From Pseudomonas sp. C1C7 (GTDB lineage Bacteria; Pseudomonadota; Gammaproteobacteria; Pseudomonadales; Pseudomonadaceae), in the NCBI RefSeq assembly GCF_013359595.1, contig NZ_JABFMP010000048.1:1-45694 (forward strand): 45,694 nt of DNA, written 5' to 3'. Of the stretch, positions 31,580-38,513 are shown one piece after another. The notes under the pieces are model-generated. The model was not told the origin of the DNA. It worked only from the letters and a program-made list of their open reading frames with translations, and made no database searches. Each line of letters starts with the position of its first letter. Position 1 is the first letter of the stretch. The position numbers were made by a program, and so were the translations under genes.

Positions 31580-32374
31580 ATGTCCACTCAACAGAGCCTC
31601 ATCGCACTCGCACGGGGCGGTTATGCCGCCCGTGGCGTTCTCTATCTGATCATCGGGATTTTCGCGCTGTTGGCGGCTCTCGATTCGACCAAACCCAAAG
31701 ACAGTGAGAAGAGTCTTGAAGCGTTGCTGAGCCAACCCTTTGGCTATGTGCTGGTCGCGCTGGTGGTGATTGGTCTGTTCGCCTATGCGGTATGGCGAGT
31801 GTTTCAGGCCGTCCGCGACGTTGATCATCACGGTAAGCGATTCAAGGGATTGGTCATTCGTGCAGGTCTGTTGGCCGGTGGCCTTTTCAATGGAGGGCTG
31901 GCTTTTTTTGCCCTGGGATTGCTGATCAGCGGAATCAGACGTTCCGGTGATTCCCAAGGCGGGCAAACCCGGGATTTGCTCGCGCATGTGCTGTCCTGGG
32001 AGGAATCGAACCTGCTGGTATATCTCATCGCAATCGTGCCGCTTGGCGTAGGCATCGCTCACATCATCAAGGGCTGGAAGGCGTCGTTCGAGAAGTACTT
32101 TGAAGCGGATGAAGAGGTCATGCAGTACGTCCGCCCGGTGTCTCGGCTTGGCCTCATGGCCCGTGGCGTGGTTTTCATCGAAATCGGCCTGCTGCTGATA
32201 CTCAGTGGCTCGAATTACCAGGCGCTGCATCCGCCAGGCATGAAGGACGCTCTCGACGCCCTGCAGAATCTGCCGGCTGGCGGGCTGGTCCTGATGTTGA
32301 TGGCCCTGGGGCTGATCGCCTTTTCGGTTTACAGCTTCGCCGAGGCCGCCTGGCGAAAGATAAACGTGATGTAG
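31580..32374 (+). CDS. DUF1206 membrane protein
   Basis: A 264-residue integral membrane protein. Six predicted helices occur as three similar pairs; the family's repeated phrase appears as ARGGYAARGVLYLIIGIFA, FKGLVIRAGLLAGGLFNGGLA and VSRLGLMARGVVFIEIGLLL. This triple repeat and the size define DUF1206; no function is established. The ATG at 31580 was chosen because the conserved repeat begins 9 residues later and GGGA lies upstream; the longer frame from 31472 looks non-coding. It is convergent with the GGDEF gene. Confidence 0.88.
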   Translation: MSTQQSLIALARGGYAARGVLYLIIGIFALLAALDSTKPKDSEKSLEALLSQPFGYVLVALVVIGLFAYAVWRVFQAVRDVDHHGKRFKGLVIRAGLLAGGLFNGGLAFFALGLLISGIRRSGDSQGGQTRDLLAHVLSWEESNLLVYLIAIVPLGVGIAHIIKGWKASFEKYFEADEEVMQYVRPVSRLGLMARGVVFIEIGLLLILSGSNYQALHPPGMKDALDALQNLPAGGLVLMLMALGLIAFSVYSFAEAAWRKINVM

Positions 32375-32400
32375 CTCTGGCTGATCATCTCCCGGGTGAC

Positions 32401-33375
32401 TCAGGCTTCTGGAACAGAGGTAATCGCAACGCCCTTGCGCCCCAACTGCTTGACCCCATACATGGCCTGATCCGCCGCCTTGAGCAACGTATCCAGACTC
32501 TGGCCATGAACCGGACACAATGAAACGCCGATGCTGCACGATACCGATAACTCTCCGGCGCTCGTCATCACTGGCTGCGAGAGGCTGCCGAAAACCCTCG
32601 CCGCCTTCGCCTGCGCACTTTCGAGGTCTTGCAGATCGGCAATCAGCATCACGAACTCATCGCCGCCGTACCGCGCCGCGGTGTCACCGGTGCGCGTGCT
32701 GTGCAGCATTCGATTGGCAACCGCCCGCAGCACCTGGTCGCCCACTTCATGGCCGTGCCGGTCGTTGATGTCCTTGAAGTGATCCAGGTCGATCACCAGC
32801 AGGGCGAACGGGATGCCTTTCACTTGCCAGTCGGAAAACGCCTGGTTGAACCGCTCGGCGAACAGGTAGCGATTCGGCAATTGCGTGAGGACATCGTGAG
32901 TCGCCAGATAGACCGAACGCTCATGCTCGACATCCGCCCTTTCTATCGCCCTGAAGTGCCGAATCAGGACCATCGGCATCAACACCAGTGCCCCGGCGAG
33001 CACCAGCAGAATCATCAGCATCTCTTCGGTCAGCACATCCCCGAGGCGCAGCTGACGTTCGAACATCAAGGTCATGGGCTGCGATGCACTGCGGATCTCG
33101 ATCCTGTCGGTCAATTGCGGCAGGAGCAGACGATCGAGAAATCCCGCTTGTTGAACCTGCGTTGAAAAGATGTCGCTCTCCGATCCCGCAGCGTTCTTCA
33201 GTACGGCAGTGATATGAACCAACGGATCGATGTTGGCTTCATTCACGGCCTCCAGAAATACGTCTGTCGCCGCTGGGTCTCGGAATTCAACAACAGCAAA
33301 GCCGAAAACAGTACCAGCCCGATAGCCAGCGCAATAAAGCCCATCAGCGAGCTGCGCCGTTTAGTCCATTTCATT
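32401..33375 (-). pseudogene. Diguanylate cyclase (GGDEF) gene with an apparent frameshift
   Basis: Two overlapping frames together make one typical sensor cyclase. The first (33375-33243) gives MKWTKRRSSLMGFIALAIGL, an N-terminal membrane helix, and ends at TGA 33243. The second (open to 32401) starts with a short periplasmic region, has a second helix (EEMLMILLVLAGALVLMPMVL) and a full GGDEF domain: YGGDEF active site, an RTGD inhibitory site five residues before it, and HDVLTQLPNRYLF. The catalytic part would make cyclic di-GMP. The frames meet around 33246-33262, so a small indel or a sequencing error splits the gene. A GTG at 33246 overlapping the stop (GTGA) could allow separate translation, but without the first helix the topology would be wrong. 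Confidence 0.75.
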
Positions 33376-33488
33376 TTGCATCGTCCATTGCGCAGATCAG
33401 ACATACTGCCCCGCTCATCCACAAAAATCATCTGCGATTTAGCCGTGGATAAACGTTTTTACCGGCGCAAAGCCAATGTCAGAGGATG

Positions 33489-33686
33489 CTATCGGTGAAA
33501 GTAACCATTGAAGACTGGATGGAGACGCTGCCATTCGTATTCCGTGTCCTTGGCCAACGCCGCATCCATCAACTGCCGGTGCTCATGGGGCACATCGCGT
33601 TCAGAGCTGTCATCGTAGTGCATCGACAGGAAACGATAGCGCGCGGTCTGGTCGCGCCTGTGTGGGCGATGGATATGGAGTCGGAG
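33489..33686 (-). pseudogene. Remnant of a GntR/FCD-family regulator (C-terminal end)
   Basis: An open stretch of 65 codons ending in TAG at 33489 reads like the last helices of an FCD domain: a segment RYRFLSMHYDD, then DVPHEHRQLMDAALAKDTEY and a final helix ending FHR. The EHR-LMDAALAKD phrase is the usual last part of FCD regulators, where His and Asp help bind metal or ligand. No start codon, DNA-binding domain or earlier FCD helices are found upstream, so I read it as a decayed fragment. Its neighbour is the frameshifted GGDEF gene. Confidence 0.5.
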
Positions 33687-33744
33687 GGGGCGAGGCAGTT
33701 TCTGGGTGATGACTGAGCGCGTTCATTACTTCGCAGCGCACATG

Positions 33745-33770
33745 AAAAAGCCCTGGGGGATGCCAGGGCT
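33745..33770 (-). terminator. Intrinsic terminator for the acidic small protein gene
   Basis: Stem AGCCCTGG/CCAGGGCT with a 6-base loop; the A-tract on its left gives a U-tract on minus-strand RNA. It lies 75 bases after the stop of the 44-residue acidic gene. Confidence 0.85.
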
Positions 33771-33844
33771 CAATCTCTTGGAATGAAACTTCCAGTTCAT
33801 TCCATTGTTCAATTCGCGCTCCCACCTTCGTGGACAGAACGGGC

Positions 33845-33979
33845 TTAATCGTCTTCTTCGTCCAGATAGGAATTCAGGTCCTCGTCCTCATACTCCTCGT
33901 CTTCGTCATATTGAGACGCGAACTCATGGTCAAGAAGATGTTCATGCTCCGGTTCAGGAGCCTCGTTCTCGTTACTCAT
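33845..33979 (-). CDS. 44-residue extremely acidic protein
   Basis: A very short gene missed by length filters. AAGG lies 9 bases before the ATG and an intrinsic terminator follows. Of 44 residues about 21 are Asp or Glu; there is no Lys or Arg apart from none seen, and the few His and Tyr residues are scattered. It begins MSNENEAPEPEHEHLLDHEF and ends LNSYLDEEDD. The predicted charge is near -20 at neutral pH, so it is probably disordered and could mimic nucleic acid, buffer cations or bind a basic partner. The closest upstream gene on the same strand is the Cys-rich protein at 34078-34308. No homologue is recognised. Confidence 0.72.
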   Translation of the reverse strand: MSNENEAPEPEHEHLLDHEFASQYDEDEEYEDEDLNSYLDEEDD

Positions 33980-34077
33980 GACATGACCTTCCAATACATT
34001 AATGACGCGAGGCTATATATCGATCGAGAACCGAAGAGTCAAAACATATCGATGAGCGCCCCTCTCTATGAAAACAG

Positions 34078-34308
34078 CTAGGGGAGTGCTCCAGCGTCAC
34101 CCTCGTCCGACTTGTGCGCTGCGTCCCGACCCGCCCGACAGCTTCTGCAAAACACCGGCGCCGGCGTCCAGCTGCAGTGATAGCGGAATGGCAAGTGACA
34201 AGCCTCACACGTCGCCTCCGGCCATTCCTTATCCCTGCGGTCCTTTGCGAGCGAGGCTTTCAACTTGCGCATCGAATCGTGACTGTTCGGGCTCATCGGG
34301 TGCTCCAT
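34078..34308 (-). CDS. Cys-rich zinc-ribbon-like small protein
   Basis: A 76-residue protein. An N-terminal basic helix (MRKLKASLAKDRRDKEWP) is followed by CEAC (34-37), a further Cys45 and CRSC (54-57), the knuckle pattern of a treble-clef or zinc-ribbon. The acidic tail ends EGDAGALP. Two starts are possible: ATG 34308, preceded by GGGAAAGGG, and ATG 34296, preceded by GGAG. Function unknown; it may bind nucleic acid or a protein. Upstream, 34309-34558 holds no gene I can support. Confidence 0.68.
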   Translation of the reverse strand: MEHPMSPNSHDSMRKLKASLAKDRRDKEWPEATCEACHLPFRYHCSWTPAPVFCRSCRAGRDAAHKSDEGDAGALP

Positions 34309-34558
34309 TGTTTTCCCTTTCCCAATGGGTTTGATACTTCAGTGTGGCAGAGGTTCATGCACAATGGCGCGACTGACCGTAAAGAAAATCCAGCCTCCCA
34401 AACTGCAAATAATAAGTACTCCTAAACACAATATTTCTTTTTCAAGTCAACTCCCTTTCAACGCCGCCCTGCGCGCCCGATCGCTATAACCAAGAAGAGG
34501 CACGGTTTGCGTGAATGGCTGAAGTGACAAGCGCTTTGCTGTCAGGACGTGAAATCAA

Positions 34559-35269
34559 ATGTTTTTGCCGATCCCCAAGAAAATCACCGTCGTCTCCCCC
34601 CATCTCGATGATGCGGTCTTCAGTTGCGGTTGTCTTTTGGCCGAAAGTCCCGACGCGCTGGTCATCACCGTCTTCGCGGGCGTGCCGGATCCCGAAGTCG
34701 CGACCACGGCCTGGGATGCGGCAACGGGTTTCAATAGCGCGAATCAGGCGGTGCTTGCCCGGCGTGATGAAGATACGGAAGCGATGCGCAGGCTTGGGAC
34801 GATAGGGATTCGGCTGAGTTTCTGGGACGGCCAGTACGGTCGGACCTATCAAACGAGCGACCTGGTACCGGCGCTGGAAGCGATCCTCGAGCAACGGGGC
34901 GGCACCGTGGTCTTGCCCATGGGGCTTTTGCACCCCGACCATCTGCTGACCAGCAACGCCTGTCTGGCGGTACGCGAAGCGTTTCTGCGTTCGCAAGAAT
35001 ACGCCGAGGATGACGCCATCGATCATCCCAACAAATGGCTGGTCTACGAGGAGGCGGTCTATCGGCAGGTGCCCGGCCTGGTGCTTACCCGGCTCGCCGC
35101 CTGCAAGCAGGCCGGGCTGAGGATGCGGCCGGTCGAGTTCGCCACCTCGAGCCTTAAAAAGAAAGCCCACGCCGTCGGCGCGTATCGCAGTCAACTGGCG
35201 CAATTCGGAGCCGCCAAGCGGGCGGATATGTTTGCTCTTGAACGTTATTGGCAGCTGGATCTCGAATAG
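34559..35269 (+). CDS. PIG-L/LmbE-family deacetylase
   Basis: A 236-residue protein with the metal-binding motif PHLDD (14-18; His15, Asp18) and the second site HPDH (125-128). RRDEDTEAMRRLG (69-81) is also typical. Zinc-dependent members deacetylate N-acetylglucosamine-type substrates in glycolipid, antibiotic or thiol pathways. No glycosyltransferase or partner is adjacent, so the substrate is unknown. AGGA lies 11 bases before the ATG. Confidence 0.87.
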   Translation: MFLPIPKKITVVSPHLDDAVFSCGCLLAESPDALVITVFAGVPDPEVATTAWDAATGFNSANQAVLARRDEDTEAMRRLGTIGIRLSFWDGQYGRTYQTSDLVPALEAILEQRGGTVVLPMGLLHPDHLLTSNACLAVREAFLRSQEYAEDDAIDHPNKWLVYEEAVYRQVPGLVLTRLAACKQAGLRMRPVEFATSSLKKKAHAVGAYRSQLAQFGAAKRADMFALERYWQLDLE

Positions 35270-35314
35270 TGTCGCATTGGTGAGCTACGCTGACCCGAAA
35301 CCTGAGGATTCGTG

Positions 35315-35524
35315 ATGCCAAATTCCGACCTGCTCCCTTCCCTGCTGTACAAGATCAACGAGAACCAGCTCGCTCTCGAAGCGGCCATCATGGAGCTCAC
35401 GAACTGGGCCGAGCAGCACGGCGCCAAGGACATTGCCGACAACGTGCATGCCGCCCTGGACGTCATCGACAAAAATGAAGAGTTCATCAAGCTGACGCTG
35501 GCGGTGTTCATGGCGCCGGACTGA
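35315..35524 (+). CDS. Hypothetical 69-residue helical protein
   Basis: Lies 45 bases downstream of the deacetylase gene on the same strand. TGAGG precedes the ATG at 35315; a GTG directly before it is the alternative start. The product is nearly all helix (LYKINENQLALEAAIMELTN, then a second helix to about residue 63) with no Cys and no membrane segment. I do not recognise a family. Confidence 0.7.
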   Translation: MPNSDLLPSLLYKINENQLALEAAIMELTNWAEQHGAKDIADNVHAALDVIDKNEEFIKLTLAVFMAPD

Positions 35525-35558
35525 AACAGCGCTTCCAGCCTCATCCGTGCGCTGGCGG

Positions 35559-36437
35559 CTACGCCAGCTGCATCAACGCCTCTTCCACCGCAGCCACCAT
35601 GCGGTTGCCCTTGGCTCCCGGCAGTTTCCACGCCGCGATGACCATCCCCAGTGGCACTGACTGATCGACCGGCGCCACCAGTTCACCGCTGTCCAGATAG
35701 CGCTGTATGAGGCTGCGCCGGCCGATCAGCACACCCGACGCCAGCAAGGCTTGTTGCACGGCGATGGAGTACAGCGAAAAACCCGGCCCGCGCGCCACGA
35801 ACTTCTGGCCGGGCATGACCGAACGGGTCCAGACGTCCCAGTCGCTCCATCCCACATCGGCGATGCAGCGTACATCGGCAAGGTCCTCTGGTTGACTGAT
35901 CCGGGCCGCCAGCGCAGGCACGCAGACCGGCAGAACCTCCTCGACCGCGAGCATGCGTTGCCCGCGCTCAAGCTGCTCGGTGTAGAACAGGCAGAGATCG
36001 AAAGGGCTGCGTTTGAGGTTGGGCGCTTCATCGACGGCGGTGACGGAAATTTCGATGGGCGCCAGCATTTCGGTCAGGCGTGGCAGGCGCGGGCCGATCC
36101 ACAGTTCGGCCAGCGCAGGCGAAGTGACGATATGCACCCGCTGTGGAGCGGAGAGTCGGCGCAGGGTTCGGGCGGCTTCCTCTACGGCGTCGAATGCTTC
36201 GATGAACTGGTCCTTCATGCTTTCGCCAAGGGCCGTCAGCCGCACGCCCTTGGCATGGCGTTCGAACAGGGCCGCGCCGTATTCGTTTTCCAGCGCCTTG
36301 ACCTGGGCGGCGATAGCGCCGGGTGTCACCTTCAGCTCATGGGCCGCCCGGGCGAAGCCGCCGAGACGGGCCGAGGCCTCGAAGGCGCGCAGGGCGTTGA
36401 GTTGCAGGGTGTGGCGGATGGGAGAGTCGAGAAACAT
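35559..36437 (-). CDS. LysR-family transcriptional regulator (GcvA-like)
   Basis: A 292-residue LTTR of the GcvA-like branch, recognised by LNALRAFEASARLGGFARAA (residues 13-32) and the ARTL-type linker. The effector domain runs from about 95 to 290. The start is backed only weakly by a ribosome binding site. It is divergent from azlC across 210 bases, so azlCD are likely targets. An Lrp regulator is more usual for azlCD. Confidence 0.87.
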   Translation of the reverse strand: MFLDSPIRHTLQLNALRAFEASARLGGFARAAHELKVTPGAIAAQVKALENEYGAALFERHAKGVRLTALGESMKDQFIEAFDAVEEAARTLRRLSAPQRVHIVTSPALAELWIGPRLPRLTEMLAPIEISVTAVDEAPNLKRSPFDLCLFYTEQLERGQRMLAVEEVLPVCVPALAARISQPEDLADVRCIADVGWSDWDVWTRSVMPGQKFVARGPGFSLYSIAVQQALLASGVLIGRRSLIQRYLDSGELVAPVDQSVPLGMVIAAWKLPGAKGNRMVAAVEEALMQLA

Positions 36438-36647
36438 GGAGTGCGCCTGATGCCTGTAAGTTAAGCCGAACAGATTCTCGCCACAATTTACTCATCGCCC
36501 GTTCAATCTCTTGACTGGCCGTGAGCCTCATTTTTTCTAGGCCTAATATTTCAGAAATCTACCGTTGTTCCCAGTTGGCGCGCGCATTATTTTGATCATG
36601 AAACATCTGTTTACGCTAAACCGCCCGCTCAAGCTCAAGGAACTCAA

Positions 36648-37385
36648 ATGAATTATCGAAGTGGGACACAGGCGTTCGTGCACGGTGCTCACAGCGCTTC
36701 CCCTTTGACCACCGGGGTCATTCCTTTTGGCTTGATCGCTGGCGTCACCGCTGCCGGGATGGGCATGTCGGCCACCAAGGCCATGGGCATGACGCTGCTG
36801 TTCTATTCAGGATCGGCGCAGATCGCCGTCTTGCAGATGCTGCAGAACGGCGCCCTGCCGGTGACCATCGTGCTCACCGCGCTGGTGATCAATCTTCGCT
36901 TTCTGATGTACAGCGCATCGCTCGCGCCGCACCTGCACGATCTGCCCCGGCGCAAAACCTGGCCGCTGTCCTATCTGCTCGCCGATCAGGTGTTCGCGCT
37001 GTTCAGCCTGAGAACGGCCGCGGGCGGACTCGGCCGTTTCGCGTTTCCCTACTACATGGGCGCCGCGATCACGATGTGGCTGGCTTGGAACCTGGCGGTG
37101 CTGGCGGGCGTGTTTCTGGGCGCGCGCATACCCGAGTCCTGGTCATTGGGCTTCGCGATTCCTCTGTCATTCCTGGCGCTGCTGATCCCCAGCATCCGCA
37201 ATGCCGCGACCTTGAGCGCCGCCATTGCGGGAGGTTCGCTGGCGATACTCGGCGTCGACCTGCCCTACAACCTGGGCATGCTCACGGCTTCGCTCGGCGG
37301 TGTTATCGCCGGACTTGTCGTCGAGCATCTGCGAAAGGATTTGAACACCGCACAAGCCACCGACGCCGAACAGGAGGCCTCATGA
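36648..37385 (+). CDS. azlC: AzlC-family branched-chain amino acid exporter, large subunit
   Basis: A 245-residue membrane protein. The family signature is in the first helices: PLTTGVIPFGLIAGVTAAGM and LFYSGSAQIAVLQ, then LRFLMYSASLAPHL. It forms a two-component exporter of branched-chain or azaleucine-type amino acids with AzlD. Its TGA overlaps the AzlD ATG (ATGA). Confidence 0.9.
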   Translation: MNYRSGTQAFVHGAHSASPLTTGVIPFGLIAGVTAAGMGMSATKAMGMTLLFYSGSAQIAVLQMLQNGALPVTIVLTALVINLRFLMYSASLAPHLHDLPRRKTWPLSYLLADQVFALFSLRTAAGGLGRFAFPYYMGAAITMWLAWNLAVLAGVFLGARIPESWSLGFAIPLSFLALLIPSIRNAATLSAAIAGGSLAILGVDLPYNLGMLTASLGGVIAGLVVEHLRKDLNTAQATDAEQEAS

Positions 37386-37708
37386 GCGAGTTGTCCCAGT
37401 GGGGCCTGTTTCTGTTGATCGGCGCCGGTACTTTTGCCATTCGCCTGTCCTTCATCCAGTTCTACGGCAGTTTGCGCATCCCGCCGCTGCTCAGCCGCGC
37501 CCTGCTCTACGTCCCGGCGAGCGTGCTGGCCGCGCTGGTGTTGCCGGCGGTGGTCTACCCCGATCGCCACGGGACGTTCGACTGGAGCAATCCGCAGATT
37601 CCTGCGGCGATACTCGCAGCCCTCGTCGCCTGGCGAACCCGCAGTACCTTGCTCACGCTGTTGGTCGGGATGGGCACGTTGTGGGCGCTGAAATACTGGG
37701 GGCTTTAG
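37382..37708 (+). CDS. azlD: AzlD-family exporter small subunit
   Basis: A 108-residue membrane protein with four predicted helices and the family pattern GTFAIRLSFI (residues 15-24), LLYVPASVLAALVLPAVVYP and AWRTRSTLLTLLVGMGTLW. It partners with AzlC. Its start codon overlaps the AzlC stop. Its own TAG overlaps by three bases with the TAA of the convergent TSUP gene. Confidence 0.9.
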   Translation: MSELSQWGLFLLIGAGTFAIRLSFIQFYGSLRIPPLLSRALLYVPASVLAALVLPAVVYPDRHGTFDWSNPQIPAAILAALVAWRTRSTLLTLLVGMGTLWALKYWGL

Positions 37709-38445
37709 AGGTTATGCAGCACCAGCTGCACCCCAGTGACGAGCAGCCCGAACCAGGCGATGCGATAGAACCATTTCTGGTTGACCCGCCCCTGCAGCCA
37801 GATCCCCAGCCAGACCCCGGGAATCACGATCGGAGCCAGCGCCAGACTGGCGCCGAGGTTGGTCGTCGTAAACTGTCCCAGCAGCGCATAGGGCACCAGT
37901 TTGATCGCATTGGTCAGCAGGAAGAACACGTTGGTGGTGGCGATGTAGCGCACCTTGTCCATCTGTTGCGGCAGCAGGTACATCATCAGCGGCGGCCCGC
38001 CCGCGTGTGCGACGAAACTGGTGAAACCCGCCAGGGCGGAATAGAAGGTGCCCTTGCCGGCATGGGGTTGCGCCGGCGCCAGGGTGTGCCGAGCGGTCCA
38101 GACGTTCAGGCAGAAAAACGCAATCGCGATGCCCCCCATCAACAGCGCGATCAGCCGCTCACTCAAGGCACCGAACGACAGCGCGCCAATCAGCACGCCG
38201 ACCAGGGCGCCCGGAATCATGATCTTCAGGTTGCCCTTGTCCCACTTGCCCCGAAAGCGCCGCAGCCCGGTGATATCGGCCAGGCACAGGATCGGCAGCA
38301 TGATCGCCGCCGCCTGGGTGGGCGGCATGTTCAGCGCCAGCAACGGCACGGCAATGCCGCCCAACGCACCACCGAAACCGCCCTTCGAAATCCCCGTCAG
38401 CAAGACCGCCGGTATCCCCAACAAAAATAACTCGACCAGCGACAT
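37705..38445 (-). CDS. TSUP-family (TauE/SafE) exporter
   Basis: A 246-residue membrane protein with eight predicted helices and two related halves. The repeats begin with GISKGGFGGALGGIAVPLLA and AHAGGPPLMMYLLPQQ, typical of the sulfite exporter TauE/SafE group. Substrates include sulfoacetate, sulfite and other organic anions; none can be assigned. It is convergent with azlD and separated by 68 bases from the pyruvate dehydrogenase-like gene. Confidence 0.88.
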   Translation of the reverse strand: MSLVELFLLGIPAVLLTGISKGGFGGALGGIAVPLLALNMPPTQAAAIMLPILCLADITGLRRFRGKWDKGNLKIMIPGALVGVLIGALSFGALSERLIALLMGGIAIAFFCLNVWTARHTLAPAQPHAGKGTFYSALAGFTSFVAHAGGPPLMMYLLPQQMDKVRYIATTNVFFLLTNAIKLVPYALLGQFTTTNLGASLALAPIVIPGVWLGIWLQGRVNQKWFYRIAWFGLLVTGVQLVLHNL

Positions 38446-38513
38446 GCCTTGCTCCGTCTCGACCGTTGAAAACTTCGGCCACCTTACGGCCAGGCGTCGG
38501 GTTTAGGAAGATC

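Noticed and set aside
31174..31587. 137-codon minus frame upstream of the DUF1206 gene
   Set aside because: Basic/Ser/Cys-rich composition without structure, no ribosome binding site, and it overlaps the likely DUF1206 promoter.
33486..33716. 76-codon plus frame in the GGDEF upstream gap
   Set aside because: The opposite strand reads as an FCD-domain end; the plus frame has no ribosome binding site or family match.
34354..34425. 22-codon plus frame starting MHNGATDRKE
   Set aside because: Short, no terminator or conservation evidence, and only a modest AGAGG site; chance frame is more likely.
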